A stretch of 64,000 nt of DNA from an uncultured Alphaproteobacteria bacterium (GTDB taxonomy: Bacteria; Pseudomonadota; Alphaproteobacteria; Rs-D84): assembly GCA_934255455.1 (NCBI GenBank), contig CAKQNS010000004.1, forward strand, positions 28,696-92,695, given 5' to 3'. The translations under genes and the position numbers were made by a program. Shown here piece after piece: positions 50,950 through 60,064 of the stretch. The first letter of the stretch is position 1, and the number at the start of each line of letters is the position of its first letter. Below the pieces are notes generated by a model. That model searched no databases. It saw only the letters and a list, made by a program, of their open reading frames with translations, and was not told where the DNA came from.

Positions 50950-52304
50950 ATGAAAAAAATCGCAATTTTAACATCTGTATTGGCACTGGCCGCATGCGGC
51001 GGTGGCGGTGGTGGCGGCGGCGGTGCCCAACTACCCCCCCCCCCACCGTGCTTGAACAGGGCAACAGCACAACGACAGTTAAGCGTAATGTCAACGACAT
51101 TAATTATAAAGTATACAAAAAATTAACATCAAACACTGAATTAATCGCTGCGCACAACCCATTTATCGATGCATCAACCGAATCCGCGAAATATACCAAA
51201 TCTTTGGAATTGGTTGATGAAATGGGTAAAACGATTCGTGCGTGGAGTCAGGCGGCCGAGGCCGACCCAGTCAATGGTGCAAAAAAATATGCCCAAGAGA
51301 ACTATGATAAGGCACACCAGGCATTGCAGGTTTGGGGTGCTACATCGACCGAGCTGGGTGCTTACACTCCTGGAAATTACCAAAAATTGGCGGACTATTT
51401 TACAGATCCCGCAAACAGGTTGAACAATCCTGACACATTGGAAAATAGTTTTATAAGTTGGTCCCGCCGTCAAGGCACCCAGGCAAAATTAGCGGACAAT
51501 TTTGGACCGGATTTCATATCATCGTTGAAGGGTGACGCTACAACAACAGGTGATGCCACATTAACGTTTGATAACAGCGGCAAATTAACCGAAGTCCATA
51601 TTATCAAGAGTGATAGGGTACAAAGAGATTATACTGTTGACGAAAATGGCAAGATAACAAAACTTACTGAAACAACTGCATCGCCTAGTGGACGACTGGG
51701 CATACCGATGACCCTGCCCACACCAGATTCCAGTCGCGTGGCGACATTTGGTAATGTTGTCGGATTACAATATTCTGATTTCGGATATTTAACCCACGGT
51801 CCGGCCACAATGATTGCTGGCAGCACAAACTCTGCCGACGGTTGGACATTTGCCGGTGGGTACCAGATAATGAAACGCGAGCCGCAAAGTTCAGGGGAAT
51901 TCAAGGGGGTTGCAGTCGCCGTTATCAAAAATTCACAGGGCGATATGATGGAGACCGCGACCAGGGACGCCAACGTCTGGGTTGACACCGGTACGGGAAG
52001 TGCCACGTTAACGGCGAATTTTGCAGCCGCCGTCAACCCGTGGTATAATGTCCAATTGTCAAATGATAGTTTGATGATGGATGATGCAGGCGCGAATATT
52101 CCTGAACAATTCCGCGTCAAAATGTCCGAGACGTCGCCCTCACCAGATCACGATAAAAAGTATCTGGTGACGCAGGCCTTTGGCGAAGGGGTTGACCCAA
52201 CCGAAATGGTTGCCACAGGTGCGGTGATGGGTATGACTAGTGCGACCGATGATGTGAATAAAATAGATGCGCATTTCTCGTTCGGTGGCAAATTTGAACA
52301 ATAA
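50950..52304 (+). pseudogene. Surface lipoprotein gene, out of frame at poly-C (phase-variable?)
   Basis: AGGGGA-type site (GGGG, 50941-50944) then ATG. Residues 1-16 (MKKIAILTSVLALAAC) form a lipoprotein signal with lipobox LAAC; nine Gly and a Pro run follow. At 51034-51044 an 11-C tract puts the ribosome out of frame and it stops at 51126 after 58 codons. With 12 or 9 C the frame continues to 52304, giving about 451 residues. The body is hydrophilic; the last 180 residues show beta-strand pairs and end FSFGGKFEQ, as in Slam-dependent lipoproteins with a C-terminal barrel. The Slam gene lies directly downstream. Either a switched-off contingency gene or an assembly error in the tract. Confidence 0.75.
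51034..51044 (+). repeat. Eleven-C homopolymer in the lipoprotein gene
   Basis: A run of 11 C after CTA, 28 codons into the reading frame. Runs of this length slip during replication and are classic on/off switches of surface genes. Present length is the off frame. Confidence 0.85.
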
Positions 52305-52330
52305 ATAAATTGCACATCGTATAAATGCGC

Positions 52331-52374
52331 AAATGTGTTTTCTGGGTGATATTTTTCGCCCAGAAAACATTTTA
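52331..52374 (+). terminator. Terminator after the lipoprotein gene
   Basis: GTTTTCTGGG (52337-52346) pairs perfectly with CCCAGAAAAC (52359-52368), extended by AAATG/CATTT around a one-base bulge; T-rich end. It separates lipoprotein and Slam transcription. Confidence 0.75.
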
Positions 52375-52375
52375 A

Positions 52376-52405
52376 TTGTCAAATTGATTTATAGATACAT
52401 AATAT
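52376..52405 (+). promoter_or_regulatory. slam promoter giving a leaderless transcript
   Basis: TTGTCA (52376-52381), 18-base spacer, TAATAT (52400-52405), seven bases, ATG at 52413. No purine-rich ribosome site lies before the ATG. Confidence 0.6.
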
Positions 52406-52412
52406 TATTCGT

Positions 52413-53762
52413 ATGAAACGAATTGTGTTTGCGATTTTGTTATCTGTTCTGGTTGTGCCAATGGCGCGCGCAGACAACGATAATAAAAAATCCACAGAAA
52501 TTACTATGACCACAACACAGGCCATGCAGTTGGCGGGCCAGTTGGTCAACAATGGCGATTATGAACATGCCTATCAAATGCTGACGATGATGCCAGATAC
52601 GGGAAACGGGGAACTGGAAACCGAACGGTGGTTTTTGCTGGCCCAGATTGCATCGCGTCGTGGCGACATTGATGGCGCAATTCGCATTTATCAAAAAATA
52701 CTGGACGCGCGACCAGACGCGGCACGCGTGCGGTTTGAATTGGCACTGTGCTATATGCACCAAGGACGCTGGGCACGTGCGGATTATCATCTGCGTTTGG
52801 CGATGGCGGGCGATGATTTATCTGATGACGCAAAACGTATGATGAACTATTATCGCTATGTCGTGCGCCAGAATAAAAATTGGAACGTGTATTTTAATTT
52901 TGGTGCTGCGCCTGATAATAATGTCAATAATGCCACCGGTGGTGACGAATGTCTGATGACTATATTCGGCCCGTTTTGCCGAAAATTAAACGAACCAGAA
53001 TCGGCGGTCGGGGCGAACTTGCAACTGGGGGGCGATTACGAATTCAAATTGTCAGACCAGTGGCGCTGGAAATCAGATGTTGGTATTTACACAAATATTT
53101 ATGACAAGCACGATTATGACGACCTGTATTTAACCGCCAGTACGGGGCCACGGTATCTGTGGTCGCGCGGGGACGTGTGGTTGGCGGGTGTGGCGGCGCG
53201 CCGCTGGTACGGTTGGGACAGATATAATTGGGCGGCTGGGGCAAAGCTGAACACGAATTACGATTTTACGCGCAAATTATCGGGCGGGTTGTATTTGCAA
53301 TTCTTGGATAATAAATACGATGACTATGGCGATATTCTGGACGGGCAAACGTATTCAGGAACGGCGCGCCTGACGTATTCGTTTAATGCGCGATTGTACA
53401 CGACTGTGCGTGGGGGCGTTGCGCGTAATACGGCAGTAAATGACGCCTATGCGTATTGGCAACCCAATGTTGCAATCGGCATTGGCGCAGAATTGCCGTG
53501 GGGTTTCAGTGTATATGGCGAACCCAGTGTGTATTGGACGCGATACGATAATGGGCTGTATACGGCGCACAATGGCGCGTGGACCAAGATTACGGCACAC
53601 GATTTCACACATCGTTATTCGTTGTCTGTTTCAAATAATAAATTGGACGTGTGGGGATTTGTTCCGACCCTGACGGTCAGTTATACCCAGCGCGATTCCA
53701 ACCTGTGGCAGCGCGAGTTCAAAAAAACCGCCATTGAATTTACAATGATGCAACGGTTCTAA
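52413..53762 (+). CDS. Slam: surface lipoprotein assembly modulator (DUF560)
   Basis: 449 aa. Signal peptide MKRIVFAILLSVLVVPMARA. The N-terminal periplasmic domain (about 35-145) consists of TPR-like helices (QLAGQLVNNGDYEHAYQMLTM, WFLLAQIASRRGDIDGAIRIY). The C-terminal barrel begins WNVYFNFGAAPDNNVNNAT, the DUF560 hallmark, and continues as about 14 strands ending KTAIEFTMMQRF with terminal Phe. Slam proteins of the Type XI secretion system carry lipoproteins to the outside face of the outer membrane. The neighbouring lipoprotein is the obvious cargo. Its own promoter lies seven bases upstream, with no ribosome site. Confidence 0.85.
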   Translation: MKRIVFAILLSVLVVPMARADNDNKKSTEITMTTTQAMQLAGQLVNNGDYEHAYQMLTMMPDTGNGELETERWFLLAQIASRRGDIDGAIRIYQKILDARPDAARVRFELALCYMHQGRWARADYHLRLAMAGDDLSDDAKRMMNYYRYVVRQNKNWNVYFNFGAAPDNNVNNATGGDECLMTIFGPFCRKLNEPESAVGANLQLGGDYEFKLSDQWRWKSDVGIYTNIYDKHDYDDLYLTASTGPRYLWSRGDVWLAGVAARRWYGWDRYNWAAGAKLNTNYDFTRKLSGGLYLQFLDNKYDDYGDILDGQTYSGTARLTYSFNARLYTTVRGGVARNTAVNDAYAYWQPNVAIGIGAELPWGFSVYGEPSVYWTRYDNGLYTAHNGAWTKITAHDFTHRYSLSVSNNKLDVWGFVPTLTVSYTQRDSNLWQREFKKTAIEFTMMQRF

Positions 53763-53775
53763 ACAGAGAGCAATG

Positions 53776-53796
53776 AAACGCGCCATTGGCGCGTTT
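53776..53796. terminator. Convergent terminator, slam / tolC
   Basis: AAACGCGCC (53776-53784), loop ATT, GGCGCGTTT (53788-53796). It lies between the converging stops of slam and tolC and can serve both. AGAGCAATGA just before it is shared with the 35215 hairpin. Confidence 0.75.
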
Positions 53797-53797
53797 C

Positions 53798-55078
53798 TTA
53801 TTTCGATGCTTCTAATCCCAGATTTTCGGGCGTCAGTAATCCTGTCGCAGACAGCACCGCAAAGAATGCACTGGTGCGGCCAAATTTTGCCTGTGCCAAT
53901 GATACTTTGGTATTTAACAATTCTTGTTCGGCATTCAGCACATCCAACACCGTGCGACGACCGCGTTTTTGTTCATCGCGCGTGCCGTTCAGTGCCAGTT
54001 TTGCGGCCGCAACGCCGGATTCGGCGGCACTGATTGCCGCCGCCTGGGCGTCGTACATGTTCCACGCCTGGTGCAATTTTTCAGATATAATGCGGCGGGC
54101 GTTTACCGTCTGGGCCTGGATTCCATCAACGGTGTATCGCACTTTGTCCACATTGGCAAATGCATTGCCCTTGTCATACAGTGGCATTTTCAAATACACA
54201 CCAATGCGGCTGTCGCGGGCGCGGTCAATATATGGAATATCATCCACCTGCATTACGGCGCCGCGCACATCAACCGATGGCAACATAGAATGGCGCGCAA
54301 CAACAATCTGTTCGCGTGCGGCGCGTTCGTGCGATTCCAACGCGCGCAGGGCGGGGTGGTTTTTCAATGCGTATTCATTCGCCGCGTCGACCGATTCTGG
54401 AAATAATTTTTCCATGCGTTCCAAATCAATTTCTGTAAATTCGGTGGGCGCATCACCCGCAATGCGGCGAAAAGTTTCAACGGCGTTGTCATATTTTGCC
54501 TGGGCATCGGTCAACGCATACCGCGCCATTTCCACGCGCGCAGATGCCTGGGCGGTATCGGTTTTGGTTAAACGACCAACGCGCGCATTATCGGCACAAT
54601 AGTTATAATATTCTTGCAATACGCGTTGATTGTTTTGGTTCAGTTTCAAAACCTCGGCCGCACGCAGAACATCAACATAGGCGTTTATCGCATTCAAAAA
54701 TACATCAGATTCGGTCGCATATAACGATGCCGTTTCGGCATCGCGTGCGGCGCGTGCACCCTTGTATTGTGCGATGGTTGAAAATCCCTGGAATATATTT
54801 TGTTGGAATTCAACACCGATGCCAGTTGGGTTATAATCAAATGTGTAATCGCCAATCTTGGTACGCGCCGCACCGGCATTTGCGGACAACCCCAAATACG
54901 GTTTGAATCCCGCACTGGACGCCGATACATTTGCATCGGCGGCGTTCACATTTGCGCGCCCACTGTTTATTATCGGGTTGGTTTCATATATTGTTTGCAG
55001 TTCCGAATACATATCGGCATTTGCCGATGTCGCAATCGTCGCCAACATAATACCAGCCAAAAAATAATTGTTTTTCAT
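53798..55078 (-). CDS. tolC: TolC-family outer-membrane channel protein
   Basis: 426 aa from the ATG at 55078 with AAAGGA upstream. The signal peptide ends SANA. Two TolC-type repeats with long helices are visible: MYSELQTIYETNPIINSGRA opens the first, and VFQQN..FQGF and the AEQELLNTKVSLAQAKFGRT segment are typical. Three copies assemble into the exit duct across the outer membrane. It is the last gene of the YbhGFSR-like operon (20 bases after the permease), so it should be the exit channel of that exporter. Confidence 0.92.
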   Translation of the reverse strand: MKNNYFLAGIMLATIATSANADMYSELQTIYETNPIINSGRANVNAADANVSASSAGFKPYLGLSANAGAARTKIGDYTFDYNPTGIGVEFQQNIFQGFSTIAQYKGARAARDAETASLYATESDVFLNAINAYVDVLRAAEVLKLNQNNQRVLQEYYNYCADNARVGRLTKTDTAQASARVEMARYALTDAQAKYDNAVETFRRIAGDAPTEFTEIDLERMEKLFPESVDAANEYALKNHPALRALESHERAAREQIVVARHSMLPSVDVRGAVMQVDDIPYIDRARDSRIGVYLKMPLYDKGNAFANVDKVRYTVDGIQAQTVNARRIISEKLHQAWNMYDAQAAAISAAESGVAAAKLALNGTRDEQKRGRRTVLDVLNAEQELLNTKVSLAQAKFGRTSAFFAVLSATGLLTPENLGLEASK

Positions 55079-55098
55079 CAAAGTGTCCTTTCCATTTT

Positions 55099-56196
55099 TT
55101 ACAGTGTTGTTTTGAACTTTTTAATTGCGAATATCCATATAATTGCGCCAACCCCCAGCATATACATACATTGGCGCGCAAAATATGCCATATTAGAGCC
55201 CTTTAATATAATATTGCGAACCATATACGCATAGTGCGACAGCGGATTTACCGAACTGACATATTGCAACAATACCGGCATATTTTCGGTTGGAATAATT
55301 GCGCCCGACAACATCAATGACATAAACGCCACAATCACCACGCCCAACAATGCCTGTTGTTGTGTATGGGTGTAATTAGACAGCAATACCGCAATTCCCG
55401 ATGCCGGCACACAAAACACCAAGAACCCCAACACGAACATTAAACCAGAACCCACAAACGGTATTTTGAACACAACCAAACCAATCAGCAATATTGACAT
55501 CATAATCAAAAAAGACACGGCGATATATGGGAACACTTTGCCAAAAATAATATCATATTTTGATATTGGTGCGGACACCAGTGTTTCAATTGTTCCGGTT
55601 TCTTTTTCTTTGGTAATAGAAATAGTTATCAGAATCAGCAACGCCAAAAACACCAACACCGCAATCAGTGACGGCACCATAAACCATTTTGTATTCAATT
55701 CAGGGTTAAACAAAACGCGCATACTGAATGTGATGGGTGATGCGGGTAATTGATAATTCATTTCGCGTACGGTCGACAATACGACCCCGGCCAGGTATCC
55801 TTCGATGCTTTGGGCCTTTAATATATTCATAGAATCAATCAGAATCTGAATTTCGCCATCTCCGCGCATCAATGCCCGCGTCAGTCCCCCCGATGGCGCC
55901 ACAATCGCAACATCGGCGTCGCCAGATTGCACCACCGACACGGCGTCGCGTTTTGATGTGTCGGCGCGCACGAACCAACCCGATCCAATGGCGTGATTGT
56001 AAACCTTTTCCATAACGACATCGCCGGGTGCCATATCCACCGCCAGACGCAGATTTTTTGCCTCGAGTGTGATTGCGCCACTGTAAATAATCAGTTGCAC
56101 CGCCGGCATAACCATAACCGCGACCAACAACACCGGGTCGCGCAACAGTGCAATAATTTCTTTCTTGAAAAATCCCCACAGGTGGCGTCTGTTCAT
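55099..56196 (-). CDS. ABC-2 type permease, second subunit (YbhR-like)
   Basis: 365 aa from the ATG at 56196, whose ATGA overlaps the stop of the first permease; AAAGGA precedes it. One N-terminal helix (about 23-43), a large periplasmic loop (about 45-190), then five helices with the SKYDIIFGKVFPYIAVSF and MPVLLQYVSSVNPLSHY segments of the DrrB/YbhR family. With the other permease it forms the transmembrane part of the exporter. Confidence 0.88.
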   Translation of the reverse strand: MNRRHLWGFFKKEIIALLRDPVLLVAVMVMPAVQLIIYSGAITLEAKNLRLAVDMAPGDVVMEKVYNHAIGSGWFVRADTSKRDAVSVVQSGDADVAIVAPSGGLTRALMRGDGEIQILIDSMNILKAQSIEGYLAGVVLSTVREMNYQLPASPITFSMRVLFNPELNTKWFMVPSLIAVLVFLALLILITISITKEKETGTIETLVSAPISKYDIIFGKVFPYIAVSFLIMMSILLIGLVVFKIPFVGSGLMFVLGFLVFCVPASGIAVLLSNYTHTQQQALLGVVIVAFMSLMLSGAIIPTENMPVLLQYVSSVNPLSHYAYMVRNIILKGSNMAYFARQCMYMLGVGAIIWIFAIKKFKTTL

Positions 56197-57317
56197 TCCA
56201 GTGTCCTTTTGAATCGGGTCAAACACGCAACCAGTAATGCCGCCGCAATTATCGACATTGCCGTAAATTGATGCCACAATTGGGTGATGGAACTGCCCTT
56301 CAAAAATTGGTCGCGGGCAATTTCAATATAGAACCGTGCCGGAAATATATCGGACACGGCCTGGTATATTTTGCCCATATATTCAACCGGAAATACAAAG
56401 CCCGACAATACGACCGCCGGCAATAACCCCACAATCAGTGCGAATTGAATGGCAACCTCTTGTTTATGTGTGGAAACCGATATGAACAGGCCCATGGCCA
56501 GATACCCCAAAATAAATATTATTGTCGCCAGTGTCAGGGTTAAATAACTGCCAACAAAAGGAACACCAAACACGGCGCGTGCAACAATGAACACCAAAAT
56601 AAACCCGATAAAGGACAAAATCGCGTATGGTAACACTTTGCCCACAATAATTTCCAATGTTGTTGCGGGTGTGGATAATAACATTTCCATTGAACCTTTT
56701 TCCCATTCGCGACAAATCGTCAACGTGGTCAACATAATTGCAACCAGTGCAATAATCGCCGCCGATAAACCCGGCACCGAAAACCAACGCGAATTTAATT
56801 CTGGATTAAATAAATAACGCGATTTGAACGTCAATGGCGATGCCGACATAAATTGCGGAATGTCCAGAATCTTTTTATATGCGTTTGTATTTATCGTGTT
56901 CATATAATTCGTCACGGCGATAATCGACGAATTATCGGCGCCATCAACCATAACCTGGACATTGCCGGTGCGACCAGCAAAAATTTCGCGTTCAAAATCC
57001 GGTGGAACGACCAAAACCGCACGCGCGCGTTCAGACAGAATTTCATCAAATCCATTTTCTGGATTATCGATGGGAAAAGTCTTGAAATAATCAGAACTGC
57101 CGAAAGTGTCAATCAATTCGCGTGAACTTTCCGTGCGATCGGCATCATAATATGCGGTTTTAATTGACCGAATGTTGAACTCGATTGAATTGCCCAAAAT
57201 CAGAACAATGGCCAACGGCAACAGCAACGCGATAATCAGTGTGAACGGGTCACGCAAAATGTGTTTGCATTCTTTGGAAAAAATGGCGGCCGCGCGTTCG
57301 CGTGAAAATGTTTTCAT
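56193..57317 (-). CDS. ABC-2 type permease, first subunit (YbhS-like)
   Basis: 374 aa, same architecture as the next gene: ECKHILRDPFTLIIALLLPL at the N-terminus, a periplasmic domain, then five helices with TTLEIIVGKVLPYAILSFIG and FPARFYIEIARDQFLKGS. It overlaps the ATPase gene upstream and the second permease downstream by four bases each. Proteins of this pair export drugs or lipophilic compounds; the substrate is unknown. Confidence 0.88.
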   Translation of the reverse strand: MKTFSRERAAAIFSKECKHILRDPFTLIIALLLPLAIVLILGNSIEFNIRSIKTAYYDADRTESSRELIDTFGSSDYFKTFPIDNPENGFDEILSERARAVLVVPPDFEREIFAGRTGNVQVMVDGADNSSIIAVTNYMNTINTNAYKKILDIPQFMSASPLTFKSRYLFNPELNSRWFSVPGLSAAIIALVAIMLTTLTICREWEKGSMEMLLSTPATTLEIIVGKVLPYAILSFIGFILVFIVARAVFGVPFVGSYLTLTLATIIFILGYLAMGLFISVSTHKQEVAIQFALIVGLLPAVVLSGFVFPVEYMGKIYQAVSDIFPARFYIEIARDQFLKGSSITQLWHQFTAMSIIAAALLVACLTRFKRTLE

Positions 57318-58225
57318 CGGTTTTGACCCTCTACCAATCTGATAAAGACATCTTCCAGTGATGGGGAAATCTTTTTAATATCGAAATATTTTTTATACTT
57401 TTGCACCTGGGCGGCGGCATCAACACCGTCGCGAAAACGAATGTGCCAATGGCGTCCATACGGTTCGCAAATATCCAATATTTTTTCGGACGGAAATACC
57501 GGATTGTCGGTGCGTGGGGTAAAATTATACAGACTGTCGCCGAATGTTTGCTGTTTCAGATTTTGTGGTGAATCAATCGCAATCAATTCGCCCGCGCGCA
57601 TCAACGCAATGCGATTACAATTTTCGGCCTCGTCCATATAATGGGTGGTGACGAAAATTGTTTTTCCATCCGCGGCCAGTTTTTTTATCAGCGACCAAAA
57701 CCGCATACGCGACACCGGTGCAACACCCGCCGTTGGTTCATCCAGAAATATAATTTTTGGGTCGTGCAACAATGCAACGCACAGTGCGATTTCCTGTTTA
57801 ATTCCCCCTGGCAGGTCGCGCACCACCATCGATAATTTTTCATCAAATCCGATAAATTTTAATAACTCGCGCCGGCGACGCAGGTACACGCCCCGCGGAA
57901 TATCACGCAACGCCGCGGCAAAATCGAAATTTTCTTTAATAGACAGACCATCATACAATGTAAACCGTTGAGACATATATCCAACGCGCTGTTTTATTAT
58001 GTTTGCGGTGTCATTGGTAAATGTATGACCATCAATCACAACGCGGCCACTGGATGCCGGCAACAGACCGCACAACACACGTATGGTTGTCGTTTTCCCC
58101 GCACCGTTTGCGCCCAGAAAACCAAATATTTCGCCCGGTGCAACATGAAATGAAACATCGCGCACCGCACAGAAATCGCCAAAGCGCACATACAAATTTG
58201 ACACATCAACAATACATTTCGTCAT
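57314..58225 (-). CDS. ABC transporter ATPase (YbhF second half-like)
   Basis: 303 aa. Walker A GANGAGKTT (about 38-46); the signature loop reads LPGGIKQE rather than LSGG; Walker B IIFLDEPTAGVAP; switch His in VTTHYMDEAE. The C-terminal extension (about 225-303) is typical of drug-type ABC-2 ATPases. In E. coli YbhF both ATPase halves are fused; here they are separate genes overlapping by four bases. Confidence 0.9.
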   Translation of the reverse strand: MTKCIVDVSNLYVRFGDFCAVRDVSFHVAPGEIFGFLGANGAGKTTTIRVLCGLLPASSGRVVIDGHTFTNDTANIIKQRVGYMSQRFTLYDGLSIKENFDFAAALRDIPRGVYLRRRRELLKFIGFDEKLSMVVRDLPGGIKQEIALCVALLHDPKIIFLDEPTAGVAPVSRMRFWSLIKKLAADGKTIFVTTHYMDEAENCNRIALMRAGELIAIDSPQNLKQQTFGDSLYNFTPRTDNPVFPSEKILDICEPYGRHWHIRFRDGVDAAAQVQKYKKYFDIKKISPSLEDVFIRLVEGQNR

Positions 58226-58953
58226 TTTGCGCCCCCGCGTTTCAAGAAATATTCATCAAAATTCGCAGAATGCGATGTCCGTAATAATTCGCGTGGTTCG
58301 CCCATGCCCAAAACATGCCCGCGTTCCATTAAAACAACCGCGCCGCATCGTTCGGCTTCGTCCATATATGCGGTTGTCATAATGACCAAGATTCCTTGTT
58401 GTTGAGCCGCATGCAATAAATCCCAAAATTCGCGCCGACTGATTGGGTCAACGCCGTTTGTCGGCTCGTCCAGCAACATAACGCGGGGACTGCGCAACAG
58501 GGCACAAATCAACCCCAGTTTTTTGTACATACCGCCCGACAAATTTCCCGCCGGTCGGTCCAAAAACTTTTCCAATCGCGCCATCCGTAATAACTTAGAT
58601 TTTTTGCGTCTGTATTCGTTATCTGGAATTCCGTACAGGCGCCGAAAGAAATCCAAATGTTCTTCGACTGACAAATCGGCGTATAAACTTTGGCTTTGCG
58701 GCATATATGCAATCAGTGCACGCGCATCTTCGAAATCAATGGGCGCGCCACCCGATGTGTATGTAATTGTGCCAGAATTTTGTTTCATCAAATGCAACAT
58801 CAAACGGAACAGGGTGGTTTTTCCCGCGCCCGCCGGCCCAATTACACCGTACAATGTCCCCGCATTAAATTGCATAGAAACATCATCCAGTGCGACAATA
58901 TTGCCGAACCGTTTTGATATGTGCGAAATATCTATGTCAATGCTGTTATTCAT
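58222..58953 (-). CDS. ABC transporter ATPase (YbhF first half-like)
   Basis: 243 aa. Walker A GPAGAGKTT (about 37-45), signature LSGGMYKKL (about 139-147), Walker B VMLLDEPTNGVDP, and TTAYMDEAE where the usual switch His is Ala-Tyr (TTAYMDE against TTHYMDE in the partner). The missing switch His suggests one of the two ATP sites is degenerate, as in asymmetric ABC exporters. Overlaps its neighbours by four and eight bases. Confidence 0.9.
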   Translation of the reverse strand: MNNSIDIDISHISKRFGNIVALDDVSMQFNAGTLYGVIGPAGAGKTTLFRLMLHLMKQNSGTITYTSGGAPIDFEDARALIAYMPQSQSLYADLSVEEHLDFFRRLYGIPDNEYRRKKSKLLRMARLEKFLDRPAGNLSGGMYKKLGLICALLRSPRVMLLDEPTNGVDPISRREFWDLLHAAQQQGILVIMTTAYMDEAERCGAVVLMERGHVLGMGEPRELLRTSHSANFDEYFLKRGGAK

Positions 58954-59695
58954 TTAACAATGTGCTTTCAATTGTCATACCAGATTTCAGTGTTAATTCT
59001 GGGTTTTCAAATTTGACTTTGACCCCATATACCAACCGGGTGCGTTCGGCACGGGTTTGAACATTCTTTGGGGTAAATTCGGCCTGTTCATTTATTTTAA
59101 TAATGCGGCCAGAAAATGTTTTGCCGGGGGCCTCGGGCAATATGCCGGTGACGGCATCGCCAACATTTATTTTATGCAACATATCGTATGGAACATAGAA
59201 ATATGCCCAAATGTCATACGGGTTGGCCAACGATACCAATGTTGTGCCCGGGGCGACAACTTCGCCAACCTCGCGAAATTTGGTGATGACCATACCATCA
59301 ATTGGGGACACGACATTGCACCACGATAATTTCAGGTCGTTATCTTGTTTATTTCGGGCAATAACATCATATTCCGCCTGGGACATGTGACCCTTGGCAA
59401 TCAATGCATCGGCGCGTTCATAATCGTTATCCAATTGTTGGGCCAAAATTTTATACGCGTCGCACGACATAGCCATCAACGGTTGGCCGCGAGTAATTGT
59501 GTCGCCCTCGGCCACATAGAATTCAGAAATATCCGATGCCACACGCGACGAAATTATAACCTTGGTTGTTTCCAGTGTCCCGGCATACGAAAAAGGTCGA
59601 TGGCCAATAATATATTTTGCCGTACCAAATGCCACGGCCAATATTGCAACCACAATTATCGCCGTGCGCAGAATTTTTCGCTGTTGTGTTTTCAT
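58946..59695 (-). CDS. HlyD-family membrane fusion protein (YbhG-like)
   Basis: 249 aa. One N-terminal membrane helix (about 10-28), then lipoyl-type halves (SYAGTLETTKVIISSRVASD and SPIDGMVITKFREVGEVV), a short helical hairpin (DNDYERADALIAKGHMSQAEYD, in part), and a beta-barrel domain (INVGDAVTGILPEAPG). It links the inner-membrane ABC exporter to TolC. It is the first gene of the six-gene operon; GGGGGAC precedes the ATG. Confidence 0.9.
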   Translation of the reverse strand: MKTQQRKILRTAIIVVAILAVAFGTAKYIIGHRPFSYAGTLETTKVIISSRVASDISEFYVAEGDTITRGQPLMAMSCDAYKILAQQLDNDYERADALIAKGHMSQAEYDVIARNKQDNDLKLSWCNVVSPIDGMVITKFREVGEVVAPGTTLVSLANPYDIWAYFYVPYDMLHKINVGDAVTGILPEAPGKTFSGRIIKINEQAEFTPKNVQTRAERTRLVYGVKVKFENPELTLKSGMTIESTLLNE

Positions 59696-59880
59696 TGTAT
59701 TTGTCCCCCCTGGATTGTTCCCATTATCGCAAATTTACCGTGGTGTGCCCCCAAGTATAAATTCCGATTTATTTTGCGTTGAAATTATCATTTACAAAAA
59801 GTTATTACAAGAGAATTATTACGATTTATAATAATTTTTTTCTTGCAATGTATCAGGTGGTGCCAATGGGCAATTTGTAC

Positions 59881-59908
59881 TTTACTTTTACGAAAAAATT
59901 GTCATAAT
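59881..59908 (+). promoter_or_regulatory. Possible lysS leader promoter
   Basis: TTTACT (59881-59886), 16-base spacer, CATAAT (59903-59908). It lies about 155 bases before lysS and would produce a leader that runs into the hairpin at 60008. The remaining 59696-59880 stretch shows no gene; it must also hold the promoter of the divergent export operon. Confidence 0.4.
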
Positions 59909-60007
59909 GATGACGCTTGGGAAAAGCAAATCCGGTCAAACAGAAATATGAAAGTGACGAATTTGAAAAAATTTTTATAAAGACGCGTGCGACCATCAAA
60001 TTTAACG

Positions 60008-60037
60008 ACGGACGCACCATTTTGCGTCCGTTTTTTA
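60008..60037 (+). terminator. Terminator or attenuator before lysS
   Basis: ACGGACGC (60008-60015), eight-base loop, GCGTCCGT (60024-60031), followed by TTTTTATAA. It is a good intrinsic terminator that sits only 28 bases before the lysS start, with no plus-strand gene upstream for it to end, so it may control read-through into lysS or end a small RNA. Confidence 0.65.
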
Positions 60038-60064
60038 TAAAAAGCATGAAAAGGAAAACAAGAA

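Noticed and set aside
50838..51060. Starting the lipoprotein body from an upstream in-frame codon at 50838
   Set aside because: That frame has no signal peptide and gives a Trp/Arg-rich nonsense segment through the Gly linker; the lipobox start with frameshift is far more convincing.
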